DNA of 56,176 bases. Origin: Candidatus Cryptoclostridium obscurum. Its GTDB lineage: Bacteria > Bacillota > Dehalobacteriia > UBA7702. Shown piece by piece: positions 43,158 through 51,579 of the stretch. The stretch covers positions 1 through 56,176 of the forward strand of contig CAJFVQ010000053.1 in the NCBI GenBank assembly GCA_904420535.1, given 5' to 3'. The notes under the pieces were generated by a model. It worked only from the letters and a program-made list of their open reading frames with translations. It did not search any database and was not told the origin of the DNA. A program made the position numbers and the translations under genes. How positions within the stretch are numbered: the stretch's first letter is position 1; the number at the start of each line of letters is the position of its first letter.

Positions 43158-43889
43158 ATGAGACGACGGGATTATGAAACCATTGCTTTTGATATGATTT
43201 GTGATATGACGGCAGTTCCCAATATTTTGCTGGAATATTATAGAGACTTTCAATTGAGTGAGAAGGATGTGATGTTCCTTTTAAATATGATCCGTGTTCA
43301 CAGTAGCGGAGTTGCTTTGACCTTTGACTCTCTGGTTGAACATACACAATTTCAAAGTTCTGAGATTGAAACGATCTTGCCCCCCTTGGTGGAACGGGGG
43401 TTTTTATCCATGGATGAAAACGAGGGCATCCATATGAACGGGCTTTTTGATAAATTCCGGGAAGTATGGGGTTGGCGTAAAGCCAAGGATCTCGGTAAGA
43501 AAAAAGCAAGAAAAGAACAGCTGAGAGGTGATGAAGTTTTCGCTACAATTTATCAGAAATTTCAGGAAGAAATGGGGCGTCCATTATCACCGGTGGAAGG
43601 GGAGCAAATCAAGGATTGGTATTACGGAATGTCTCTCAGTGGCGAATTGATTTACGAGGCATTGAAACGAGCAGTTCTCATTGATAAAAGAAATTTTCAA
43701 TATATCAATAAGATTTTGTTGGATTGGCATAGAAAAGGTTATAGCAGTAAAGAAGATTTAAAAAAAGAAGACGCCGCCCATGATAAGATTGAACGCAAGG
43801 GGAACGGGAAGCATTCAAAAGCAGTTTCCCAAAATTATCGTGGTGATCAAGAAAGTATTTCTTTCAATGATATCTTTGAGGTGAAATAA
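43158..43889 (+). CDS. DnaD-domain replication protein
   Basis: A 243-residue protein with an N-terminal winged-helix region (MRRRDYETIAFDMICDM..., residues 1-100) and a C-terminal DnaD/DnaB_2 domain (VFATIYQKFQEEMGRPLSPVEGEQIKDWYYGMSLSGELIYEAL, near residue 128) with the YxxxI-type motif (FQYINKILLDWHRKG). DnaD-type proteins help load the helicase at origins or on phage replicons. Its pairing with the adjacent DnaI-like ATPase one base downstream supports a chromosomal helicase-loading role. A basic linker precedes the C-terminal FEVK end. Confidence 0.9.
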   Translation: MRRRDYETIAFDMICDMTAVPNILLEYYRDFQLSEKDVMFLLNMIRVHSSGVALTFDSLVEHTQFQSSEIETILPPLVERGFLSMDENEGIHMNGLFDKFREVWGWRKAKDLGKKKARKEQLRGDEVFATIYQKFQEEMGRPLSPVEGEQIKDWYYGMSLSGELIYEALKRAVLIDKRNFQYINKILLDWHRKGYSSKEDLKKEDAAHDKIERKGNGKHSKAVSQNYRGDQESISFNDIFEVK

Positions 43890-43890
43890 G

Positions 43891-44703
43891 ATGGAACATA
43901 TCGGTGATGTCCTGAAACAACAGTGGCAAAATATAAATGGCGGCGGTAAAAGCGGTTACCATTGCGATCTCTGTCATGATACCGGTTACATTTTTGAAGG
44001 GGATGTGGCGATTCGATGCCAATGCCGCAAAGAAGAAGATCTGATTCGTAAGCAAAAACGAGCGGGAATCACGCCTCATTTGCGGCATATGACCTTTGCT
44101 CATTTCGATTACTCCCTATTTTCTGATGAAAAACAAGGCAGCAATGGACTTACCTTTCGGGAAAACGTTCATCGCATTGTGGCCGCTGCGGAGTCTTTTG
44201 TTGAGGATATTGCCAATGGTCGCACTGTCAGTGGTTTGTTGCTCCAGGGCTATGTAGGAAGAGGAAAGACTTATCTTGCCGCTTCGATTGCCAATGCTCT
44301 GGTGGAACGTGACGTGGATGTGCGCTTCATAGTCGTTCCTGATTTTTTGGATGAATTGCGCGCGACCTTTGATACCTCATCTATGGGAAGTGAGTCGGAA
44401 TTAATGAATCTGATAAAAACAGCGCCGGTGCTGATCCTCGATGATTTGGGAGCTCATAACTATACAGATTGGTCCATTAAAACATTATTTGCCATTTTGA
44501 ATTATCGTATCAATTACGAGCTTCCCATCGTCGTAACAACAAATTTGTCAGTGGAATCCATGGACGAACTGTTGGGAACGCGCATCACTTCCCGGTTGGT
44601 GGAGGCTTGCCGCTTTTTCCAAATGAATGAGACCAATGACATCCGTATGGTGAAACGTCATAGAGAACAGATAAGAGCACGGAGACAACATGAAAGCGAT
44701 TAA
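43891..44703 (+). CDS. DnaI/DnaC-like helicase-loader ATPase
   Basis: A 270-residue AAA+ ATPase. The N-terminal zinc-ribbon (CDLCHDTGYI...CQCRKEE, residues 29-50) is typical of DnaI-like loaders. Walker A GYVGRGKT is near residue 113, Walker B APVLILDDLGAH near 180, sensor-1 PIVVTTNLS near 215 and an arginine-finger region near 232. It loads the replicative helicase together with the DnaD-type protein encoded one base upstream. The ATG follows a good GAGGTGAAATAAG site. The end overlaps the nitrilase gene by 14 bases. Confidence 0.9.
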   Translation: MEHIGDVLKQQWQNINGGGKSGYHCDLCHDTGYIFEGDVAIRCQCRKEEDLIRKQKRAGITPHLRHMTFAHFDYSLFSDEKQGSNGLTFRENVHRIVAAAESFVEDIANGRTVSGLLLQGYVGRGKTYLAASIANALVERDVDVRFIVVPDFLDELRATFDTSSMGSESELMNLIKTAPVLILDDLGAHNYTDWSIKTLFAILNYRINYELPIVVTTNLSVESMDELLGTRITSRLVEACRFFQMNETNDIRMVKRHREQIRARRQHESD

Positions 44704-45499
44704 ATTTGCAATGGTACAAATGGATATTATCCATGGTGATATCGACGCCAATGAGAATCACGTTACCACATTGTTGGATGACGTGGAAAAACACGGTGCT
44801 GACCTTGTCGTTTTTCCGGAACTCTGGAATACTGGTTATGATCTGGAACGGTTGGATTTCCTCCGTTGCCGCAGCGAACAGAGCATGAAGTTTTTGCGAC
44901 AGCAGGCCAAAGATCGCCACATAATGATCGTTGGTGGCAGTATTCCCGAAAAAAAAGATGGCGTTTTTTATAATATGTGTCCTGTTATTACAGAACTTGG
45001 CACCGTTGCGGGAAAATATCGTAAGGCTCATTTATTTCCTCTGGCATTGCATGAGCATCGCTATTTTTCTCCGGGCAGTGAGTGGGGAATTGTAGAAACC
45101 GAAAAATTTACTTTGGGAACGATGCTTTGCTATGATTTACGCTTTCCTGAATTATGCCGTAACCTGGCACTACGGGGAGCGAATTTGATTGTCGTTCCTG
45201 CGCAGTGGCCTGCAGCCAGGGAGAATCATTGGCGCGTATTGCTTCAGGCAAGAGCCATTGAGAATCAAGCGTTTCTCTTGGGAGTGAATCGTATCGGCAG
45301 GGACGATAACGGTCTGATTTATCACGGTCATTCCATGGCAGTGGCTCCCGATGGTACGATTTTGGCAGAAGGCCAGGACCGAGAAGAAATCCTTTACGGT
45401 GAAATTGATTTTTCTAAGGTGACAGAGGTTTCCCACAAAATTCCTGTATTTGCTGACCGAAAGAATATTCTGGATGAAATCGACAACAGTTATTTGTAA
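44690..45499 (+). CDS. Nitrilase-superfamily carbon-nitrogen hydrolase
   Basis: A 269-residue amidase with the Glu-Lys-Cys triad: Glu44 (FPELWNTGY), Lys112 (KYRKAHLF) and Cys147 (TMLCYDLRFPEL). The pattern resembles omega-amidase/YafV-type enzymes hydrolysing 2-oxoglutaramate or similar amides, or metabolite-repair deaminated-glutathione amidases. The overlap with the helicase-loader gene by 14 bases shows coupled translation despite unrelated function. A terminator follows the stop by ten bases. Confidence 0.9.
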   Translation: MKAIKFAMVQMDIIHGDIDANENHVTTLLDDVEKHGADLVVFPELWNTGYDLERLDFLRCRSEQSMKFLRQQAKDRHIMIVGGSIPEKKDGVFYNMCPVITELGTVAGKYRKAHLFPLALHEHRYFSPGSEWGIVETEKFTLGTMLCYDLRFPELCRNLALRGANLIVVPAQWPAARENHWRVLLQARAIENQAFLLGVNRIGRDDNGLIYHGHSMAVAPDGTILAEGQDREEILYGEIDFSKVTEVSHKIPVFADRKNILDEIDNSYL

Positions 45500-45509
45500 A
45501 TAAATGCAG

Positions 45510-45536
45510 AAGCAGCCGTTTTGCGGCTGCTTTCAT
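45510..45536 (+). terminator. Intrinsic terminator after the nitrilase gene
   Basis: AAGCAGCCG (45510-45518) and CGGCTGCTT (45524-45532) form a 9-bp stem with a short loop, followed by TTC. Confidence 0.8.
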
Positions 45537-45573
45537 CATTGGGAGCATCTGGCCTGGTTTGTTTCTATTTTGC

Positions 45574-45890
45574 ATGTTTCTTTACGGTTGCTTTACGAAT
45601 GTGCATGGCTGCGCTATTTTGGTAGCGCTAAGACTCCCAGTTAATTTTTGCGCCCCTTTGTTCGGCATTCCGCTACCGCCGGCCCTATTGCTTATATTGG
45701 CTTTTTCCTGGGCATCTATGAAAAAATGTTGGTATTGATCCTTTCCTCTTTGATTCTGGGAGTTAGCCATATCGGTATTCATTGTGATCACTGGTGGGAG
45801 TTTCGTGATTCCTCATCGACAAATACAGAACAATTCCTTTTTTCTTTTCGGAAAAAATGTTACAATGGATCTAGTAATTATAATATATAA
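45574..45890 (+). pseudogene. Possible frameshifted small membrane protein
   Basis: From ATG 45574 one frame reads GCAILVALRLPVNFCAPLFG to about 45660. A second frame continues with AGPIAYIGFFLGIYEKMLVL, then LILSSLILGVSHIGI and CDHWWEFRDSS, ending at TAA. Together they look like a small two-helix membrane protein cut by one frameshift. No clear ribosome site is seen and the family is not recognised. The remainder of the 45500-45919 gap has only a terminator and an AT-rich leader to the mutase gene. Confidence 0.35.
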
Positions 45891-45919
45891 AATATAAATG
45901 ATATAAATGGAGAATTGTT

Positions 45920-47422
45920 ATGGACTATCGTAATTTAACTTTTGGTACGGCTGGGATCCGCGGTCTCATGGGAGATGGGGAAGGCGAACTAAATCGGGAT
46001 GCCATTGCCGCGATTGGAGAATCCTTGGCCCAGGTTATGGAGGATATGGCATTGGAAGGTGCCGTTGTAATTTGTCGTGACAGCCGCAACCACGGTAAGG
46101 AATTTGCGGAATTGACTGCTGAAATTTTAGCTGATTACGGGCATAATGTTTATCTTGGAGATGAACCGTTGCCGACGCCTTTTTTGTCCTATGCCATTCG
46201 TGCTTTGAAAGCTGCGGCAGGTGTTAATATTACGGCTTCCCATAATCCCAAAGAATATAACGGTTTCAAAGCCTACGGTGCCGACGGCGCTCAAATCAAT
46301 AATGATTATGCAGAAAAAATTCAGGCAAAGCTGAGAACTTTTTCGCATCAAAAACGAAATCTCGGCGGCAAGGTTTTGTCGATCCCCGATGAAATCCGCG
46401 AAAAGTATCTTAATACTATTCTGGGAAATTTAGACCTTGACCATGTGAATTTCCATGATTTAAGGGCCGTTTACAGTCCTCTCCACGGAAGCGCCGGCAA
46501 CTTCATGAGAACTTTGGCGGAGCGAGCGTTTTTGCCGCTGATTTTTGCGGAAGATCAAATGGCGCCCAACGGCGATTTCCCTTTGGCACCAAAGCCAAAC
46601 CCGGAGAACCCGGAAGTTTTTGAACGTTTCAAAACGGCCTCTCCCGATGCCGGATTAATTCTCATCAACGATCCTGACGGCGATCGTCTTGGTGTGATGG
46701 TAAAAACGGCTGGTGGTTATAGATTGTTGTCCGGCAATGAGGTCGGACTCTTACTTCTCTATTATCTGATTACAGTGGAAAGTGAAAATGCAAAAGAAAA
46801 ATATGTGGTAAAATCTCTCGTGTCATCTTCTCTTGCTGAGACTATTTGTTCCCATTATGGTGTGGAGATGCGTAACGTCTTAGTGGGATTCCGCTATATT
46901 GCTTCGGAGATTGAGAAGGATGAATCAGGCTTTCTTTTCGGTTTTGAAGAGAGCGGCGGTTATCTTGCTCATAGCCATGCCCGAGATAAAGACGGTTTGG
47001 AAGCTGCCTGTCTGATGTTAAAGGCCGCTGCTCATTATCGGAATGAAGGACGCAACCTGGTGCAGGTACTCCATGAGATTTACGATACCTTCGGTTATGT
47101 CATTGACGTAACTTTTAGTCTGAATCTCTCTTTACAACATTGTGCCGATGTGATGTCTTATATGCGGCAACAAGGTCTCAATACCATTTGTGGAGAACAT
47201 GTGACTTCCTTTACGGATCTGTTGAAGGAAAAAAACACAAAAAAAGCGAATATCATCGTGATCAAGACATCGAACTTTCGTGTGATCCTGCGACCTTCGG
47301 GAACAGAACCGAAAATGAAAGTCTATATTTCCGCCCAAGGCGATGGTGTGGCGTCGGCAAAACAAAAAGCAGAAAATGTGTATGAGGAGATTCTTCATCA
47401 ATTTGAGTTAGTGTTACAATAA
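45920..47422 (+). CDS. Phosphoglucomutase/phosphomannomutase family protein
   Basis: A 500-residue alpha-D-phosphohexomutase. The phosphoserine loop is TASHNPKEYNG with Ser107, the metal loop DPDGDR is near residue 250, the sugar loop FGFEESGGYL is near 340, and the phosphate loop RPSGTEPK is near 457. It interconverts sugar 1- and 6-phosphates for cell-envelope or glycogen synthesis. Length and motifs match the bacterial PGM/PMM group; the exact sugar specificity is not evident. GGAGAA precedes the ATG. No operon partners are seen. Confidence 0.92.
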   Translation: MDYRNLTFGTAGIRGLMGDGEGELNRDAIAAIGESLAQVMEDMALEGAVVICRDSRNHGKEFAELTAEILADYGHNVYLGDEPLPTPFLSYAIRALKAAAGVNITASHNPKEYNGFKAYGADGAQINNDYAEKIQAKLRTFSHQKRNLGGKVLSIPDEIREKYLNTILGNLDLDHVNFHDLRAVYSPLHGSAGNFMRTLAERAFLPLIFAEDQMAPNGDFPLAPKPNPENPEVFERFKTASPDAGLILINDPDGDRLGVMVKTAGGYRLLSGNEVGLLLLYYLITVESENAKEKYVVKSLVSSSLAETICSHYGVEMRNVLVGFRYIASEIEKDESGFLFGFEESGGYLAHSHARDKDGLEAACLMLKAAAHYRNEGRNLVQVLHEIYDTFGYVIDVTFSLNLSLQHCADVMSYMRQQGLNTICGEHVTSFTDLLKEKNTKKANIIVIKTSNFRVILRPSGTEPKMKVYISAQGDGVASAKQKAENVYEEILHQFELVLQ

Positions 47423-47539
47423 TCGTCTTTTGCGCGGAAATTACGTTTCATGGCCGGAAATTGGATCCCTTTCGCTATAAAATGGTGGATATTTTGTTTT
47501 TATTTTTTAAAAAACTTACTGGTAAGTGAAAGATTAATA

Positions 47540-47548
47540 TGATATAAT
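47540..47548 (+). promoter_or_regulatory. Extended -10 promoter candidate for paaK
   Basis: TG-A-TATAAT (47540-47548) forms a perfect extended -10 about 95 bases before paaK. No good -35 is visible, which is common for extended -10 promoters. Confidence 0.4.
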
Positions 47549-47643
47549 TTGAATGAATATGCAGAGATGAAAAATATTTGCTTGCATGAGGAAGATTCCT
47601 CCGCGAATAAAGTGTTTGTTATGGAAAAGAAAGGATTGATTTT

Positions 47644-48945
47644 ATGGAGCGTTATTTTCAGCCCGAGATAGAATGCGCCTCTCGGGAACAGATCAGAGCT
47701 TGGCAAGATGAACGTCTTGTGAAGACAGTGGCTCACGTTTATAAAAACGTGCCTTATTACAGAAATATGATGAAGGAAAAGGGTGTGGAGCCCGGTGACA
47801 TTCAGTCCGTTGATGATTTGCATAAACTTCCCTTCCTGACCAAAGATGATTTGCGCGATGCATATCCCTATGGACTTTTGGCCGTTCCCTTGGCAGATGC
47901 CGTGCGCATACAATCTACCAGTGGTACGACGGGGCGTCGGGTAGTTGCTTTTTACACACAACACGATATTGATCTTTGGGACGAATGCTGTGCCCGTGCC
48001 ATTGTTGCGGCTGGCGGAACCAAGGAAGACGTTGTTCATGTATGCTATGGTTATGGCCTTTTTACAGGCGGACCTGGACTCAATGGCGGCTCCCATAAAG
48101 TCGGTTCTCTGACTTTGCCGATGTCTTCGGGGAATACAGAACGTCAAATTCAGTTTATGATTGACTTGGAATCGACCATACTCTGTTGTACGCCCTCTTA
48201 CGCCGCTTATCTTGGCGAAACCGTTCATGAAATGGGTCTGCGGGATAAAATCAAACTGAAGGCCGGTATTTTTGGAGCGGAAGCTTGGAGCGAAGAAATG
48301 CGCCGTGATATTGAAAAAACTTTGGGGATTAAGGCTTACGACATTTACGGATTGACGGAAATCAGCGGTCCCGGCGTTTCCTTTGAATGCAGCGAACAAA
48401 CGGGTATGCATATTAACGAAGACCATTTTATTGCAGAGATTATCAATCCCGAGACCGGGGAAGTGTTGCCCGAGGGTGAAAAAGGAGAATTGGTATTTAC
48501 CAGTATTACGAAAGAAGCCTTCCCGTTGTTGCGCTATCGTACTCGTGATATTTGCGTCCTAACTCGGAAAGAATGTTCCTGCGGCCGTACTCATGTAAAA
48601 ATGTCTAAACCCATGGGGCGCAGTGATGATATGCTGATTATCAAAGGGGTAAATGTGTTCCCCTCCCAGATTGAAACGGTTCTGTTAAATAAAGGATATC
48701 AGGCAAATTATCAGATTATTGTTGATCGTGTCAATAACAGTGATACTTTGGATGTGCAAGTGGAAATGACGCCGGAGATGTTCTCCGATTCTGTCACCGA
48801 AGTTTCTGCCAAGGAAAAAGAATTGGTCAACGCTTTAAAGGCCATGCTTGGCATTTACGCTAAGGTACAATTGGTAGCTCCCAAAACTATTGCTCGCAGT
48901 GAAGGGAAAGCCGTTCGTATTATTGATAAGCGCAAATTATATTGA
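47644..48945 (+). CDS. paaK: Phenylacetate-CoA ligase
   Basis: A 433-residue AMP-forming acyl-CoA ligase of the PaaK group. Motifs: the AMP loop STSGTTGRR near residue 97, GLTEISGPGVSFEC near 237, the YRTRD hinge near 298, and C-terminal KGVNVFPSQIE near 335 and EGKAVRIIDKR. The N-terminus has the typical YFQPEIECASREQIRAWQDERL. It makes phenylacetyl-CoA or another aryl-CoA, often with indolepyruvate oxidoreductase in amino-acid fermentation. It is paired with an ACT-domain gene after 24 bases, a common arrangement. Confidence 0.93.
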   Translation: MERYFQPEIECASREQIRAWQDERLVKTVAHVYKNVPYYRNMMKEKGVEPGDIQSVDDLHKLPFLTKDDLRDAYPYGLLAVPLADAVRIQSTSGTTGRRVVAFYTQHDIDLWDECCARAIVAAGGTKEDVVHVCYGYGLFTGGPGLNGGSHKVGSLTLPMSSGNTERQIQFMIDLESTILCCTPSYAAYLGETVHEMGLRDKIKLKAGIFGAEAWSEEMRRDIEKTLGIKAYDIYGLTEISGPGVSFECSEQTGMHINEDHFIAEIINPETGEVLPEGEKGELVFTSITKEAFPLLRYRTRDICVLTRKECSCGRTHVKMSKPMGRSDDMLIIKGVNVFPSQIETVLLNKGYQANYQIIVDRVNNSDTLDVQVEMTPEMFSDSVTEVSAKEKELVNALKAMLGIYAKVQLVAPKTIARSEGKAVRIIDKRKLY

Positions 48946-48969
48946 TTGTGATTGAAAGGAGCGATCACC

Positions 48970-49401
48970 ATGACCGTAAAACAAATTTCTGTTTTTGTGG
49001 AAAATAAACCCGGCCGCCTTGCTGAATTTATTGATATTCTATCGGAACACAAAATTGATATGCGTGCGATGTCCATTGCGGAAACGCAGGATTTTGGTAT
49101 TTTGCGTATCATTGTGGACAATCCGGAAAAAGCGGCGGAAGTGATTCAAAATGCTCATTATGTATTTTCTGTCACTCCTGTTTTGGCTGTGGCGATTCCT
49201 GATGAGCCGGGGAGCTTGTCTGAGATCCTCCACACTTTGGCTAATCATGACATCAGTTTGGAATATACATATGCTTTTATTACCAGACAAGAGAAAGTGG
49301 CTTATATGGTATTCCGTGTGGCTGATAATGATAAGGCGACAAAAGTACTAACTGATCATAATATTAAACTTGCGACACAGGAAGAACTATTTCAAATATA
49401 A
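48970..49401 (+). CDS. ACT-domain protein
   Basis: A 143-residue protein made of two ACT domains (residues 4-68 and 72-140), with the typical ENKPGRLAEFIDILSEHKIDMRAMSIAE and DEPGSLSEILHTLANHDISLEY patterns. ACT domains bind amino acids and regulate enzymes. Paired with PaaK-type ligases, such proteins probably sense aromatic amino acids. I chose ATG 48970 because AAAGGAG lies eight bases upstream; a longer frame from 48952 starts inside that site. A strong terminator follows. Confidence 0.92.
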   Translation: MTVKQISVFVENKPGRLAEFIDILSEHKIDMRAMSIAETQDFGILRIIVDNPEKAAEVIQNAHYVFSVTPVLAVAIPDEPGSLSEILHTLANHDISLEYTYAFITRQEKVAYMVFRVADNDKATKVLTDHNIKLATQEELFQI

Positions 49402-49419
49402 AATTTTTATAAATTTTTT

Positions 49420-49456
49420 CTACGGCTGCGGATTCATCACGCAGCCGTAGTTTTTC
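49420..49456 (+). terminator. Intrinsic terminator of paaK-ACT unit
   Basis: CTACGGCTGCG (49420-49430) and CGCAGCCGTAG (49440-49450) form a perfect 11-bp stem, followed by TTTTT. Confidence 0.93.
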
Positions 49457-49554
49457 CTGCTATCCGCAATGATTTTGCATGTTTGCATATACAAAATAAT
49501 GTAGAATTTTAATGGAAATATACACTCTGAAAGATAAATACGACGAAAAAAAAC

Positions 49555-49582
49555 TTGATTTATTCAAAAATTGTGATAAAAT
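49555..49582 (+). promoter_or_regulatory. Promoter of the SLH-3D gene
   Basis: TTGATT (49555-49560), 16 bases, and TAAAAT (49577-49582). The leader of about 160 bases contains an inverted repeat, TATCAGC...GCTGATA (about 49653-49682), with a long loop. No known riboswitch was recognised. The rest of the 49402-49751 gap is AT-rich and otherwise featureless. Confidence 0.55.
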
Positions 49583-49751
49583 GTATAAATGTATCTATCC
49601 GAGACCATCGATAAGACGTCTATTCTGGATCATAATTGCATAAGATTCTAATATCAGCTATGAATTCCCGATACGCTGATAACGGATTACGATTCAATGA
49701 AAGACGAAAAACAGAATGTGATGATCAATTTATCATGGAAAGCGAGGTACA

Positions 49752-50768
49752 ATGAGGTATAAAAATTACACAAAAATCTTCCGAAAGAGTGTTGTCGTTT
49801 GCTTGATGGCAGTAGTATCGGTAACCTTGGCAGGTCATGGTGTTAAAGCCGCGACTTTTTCCGATACGCAAAACCATTGGGCAAAGTATTCCATTGATTA
49901 TGTGGTGGATCGTGGGTATTTTAATGGCATGTCGGACACGCTGTTTAGCCCAGAAGAAGGAACCACCCGCGGTATGTTCGCGACAGTATTGGCCCGTCAT
50001 AGTGGTGAAAATCTCACCAATTACGGAGATGCGCCCTTTGCCGATGTGTCTTCTGATGCTTATTACGATTCTGCCGTAGCTTGGGCATTTACCAATGGGA
50101 TCTCAGACGGAACAAGCGATTCTACCTTTAGTCCCAATGAATACCTTACTAGGGAACAGGCCTGCACAATGCTTGCAAGATATTGTGAACAGTATGGTAT
50201 TGCTTTGGCGGAAAGAAATCAGGTGCAAACTTACCGTGATGATTCTTCTATTAGCCTCTGGGCCAAAGATAGCATTTACGAAATGCAGAAAAGCGGTGTG
50301 ATGATTGGCAGTGACAATGTCTTTTCACCTCAGAAAAATATTTCCAGAGCAGAAGTTGCTGTTTTACTAGCTAGGCTCGATGGGAATTTCTTTGAAAACT
50401 ACCAAGATGAATCGGAGGAAGAGGAACCGGTGGAAGATGGTCAGATTGGCGCCTTGGTTGATACCTTCCGTTCTACGTTCTACTGTGACGGAGAGTGCTG
50501 CAACGGTGAATGGTCCGGCCAAACTGCGATCGGTGCAATCCCCACTCCGGGACGAACCATTGCTGTGGATTCTTCCGTTATTCCTTTGGGAACTTGGGTT
50601 TATGTTGATTATGTTGACGCCCGACTGGATCAGTACGACGGTGTTTACCGTGCGGAAGATACCGGCGGGGCGATCAAGGGAAATCGTATTGATATGCTGG
50701 TAGGAAGTCATTCAGAGGCGTTAAATGCCGGCGTAGGAAATTGTAATATTTATTATTATAATAAATAA
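49752..50768 (+). CDS. SLH-domain protein with C-terminal 3D domain
   Basis: A 338-residue exported surface protein. It has a signal peptide (SVVVCLMAVVSVTLAGHGVKA, cleavage near residue 34), then three SLH repeats (about 35-90, 95-155 and 160-215; the first two contain SDTQNHWAKYSIDYVVDRGY and FADVSSDAYYDSAVAWAFTNG). These bind cell-wall polymers. An acidic linker leads to a 3D domain (240-338), with the three aspartates in AVDSSVIPLGTWVYVDYVD, EDTGGAIKGNRID. 3D domains are related to lytic transglycosylases (MltA/YabE). It probably acts at the envelope. A terminator follows at 50869. Confidence 0.9.
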   Translation: MRYKNYTKIFRKSVVVCLMAVVSVTLAGHGVKAATFSDTQNHWAKYSIDYVVDRGYFNGMSDTLFSPEEGTTRGMFATVLARHSGENLTNYGDAPFADVSSDAYYDSAVAWAFTNGISDGTSDSTFSPNEYLTREQACTMLARYCEQYGIALAERNQVQTYRDDSSISLWAKDSIYEMQKSGVMIGSDNVFSPQKNISRAEVAVLLARLDGNFFENYQDESEEEEPVEDGQIGALVDTFRSTFYCDGECCNGEWSGQTAIGAIPTPGRTIAVDSSVIPLGTWVYVDYVDARLDQYDGVYRAEDTGGAIKGNRIDMLVGSHSEALNAGVGNCNIYYYNK

Positions 50769-50868
50769 GACAGAGATAATGGCAAGATGAGTTCGGATAT
50801 TAAGAGGCGATGGGAGAAGTCTTATCGCGCTCAATAGAAAATGAAAAAACAATAGAGAATTATTTGTT

Positions 50869-50898
50869 AAAAAGAGAGGTATTTACCTCTCTTTTTGT
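50869..50898 (+). terminator. Intrinsic terminator after SLH-3D gene
   Basis: AAAAAGAGAGGT (50869-50880) and ACCTCTCTTTTT (50885-50896) form a perfect 12-bp stem. Confidence 0.9.
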
Positions 50899-50929
50899 CT
50901 TTTAATTAATAGAGATAGGAATCTTTTGG

Positions 50930-50958
50930 TTTACAGAAAAGACATCCTATATTATAAT
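50930..50958 (+). promoter_or_regulatory. Promoter of the NuoE/NuoF/NfnB-like operon
   Basis: TTTACA (50930-50935), exactly 17 bases, and TATAAT (50953-50958), about 90 bases before the first gene. Confidence 0.75.
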
Positions 50959-51048
50959 AAAACTAAGTATCATTTTTTAGAATATAGTTCCGGGAGGATT
51001 CCGTCGGCATATTATAGGGCAATCCCTTGGACAAATAGGAGAGAGTTT

Positions 51049-51579
51049 ATGAAAGAATGTAAATGCGGGGGAAAATCTGGCGAAATAAGAACGGATCTTA
51101 GTGAATTAGAGCCAATTTTAACAAAATACCGCAATATACCAGGCAGTTTGATAACAGTATTGCAACAGACCCAGGGAATCTACGGTTATTTGCCCCAAGA
51201 AGCAATCGTTGCTATTAGTAAAGCATTAAAAATCAAAATTGCGAAAATTATGGGGGTTATTACGTTTTATGCCCAGTTCCGGCTGAATCCCATCGGCAAG
51301 CACCTGATCATGGTATGCCAAGGTACCGCATGCCATGTTAATGGTTCGGAAAAAGTTGCAGAAGCACTGGCGGAGGAATTATCCATTCAACCAGGGGAGA
51401 CTACCCCAGATAAGATGTTTACATTGGAAAATGTGGCTTGCTTGGGATGTTGTTCTATGGCCCCTGTAATGATGATCCAGAGTCAGGGAAATAATGAAGT
51501 CTATGGCCCTTTGACGCCGAAAAGCGCCAGGAAAGTCATTCGTGATATTCAGGCAGCGGAAAGGGGTGAGGCGGAATGA
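51049..51579 (+). CDS. NuoE/HydC-like 2Fe-2S subunit
   Basis: A 176-residue thioredoxin-fold 2Fe-2S subunit, as in NuoE, HydC and HndA. Cluster cysteines are in CQGTACHVNG and CLGCCSMAP. An N-terminal CKCGGKSG segment adds two cysteines. I chose ATG 51049, which follows AGGAGAGAG; a longer frame from 50926 overlaps the promoter. It passes electrons from the flavin subunit encoded next, whose start overlaps its stop (ATGA). The operon resembles the Sporomusa-type transhydrogenase, where the small subunit has this role. Confidence 0.92.
   Translation: MKECKCGGKSGEIRTDLSELEPILTKYRNIPGSLITVLQQTQGIYGYLPQEAIVAISKALKIKIAKIMGVITFYAQFRLNPIGKHLIMVCQGTACHVNGSEKVAEALAEELSIQPGETTPDKMFTLENVACLGCCSMAPVMMIQSQGNNEVYGPLTPKSARKVIRDIQAAERGEAE

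Noticed and set aside
47500-48426. 308-codon minus-strand frame
   Set aside because: Antisense to paaK, which has all family motifs.
49583-49751. c-di-AMP (ydaO) riboswitch before the SLH-3D gene
   Set aside because: The conserved ydaO core motifs are not visible; only a loose inverted repeat is seen.
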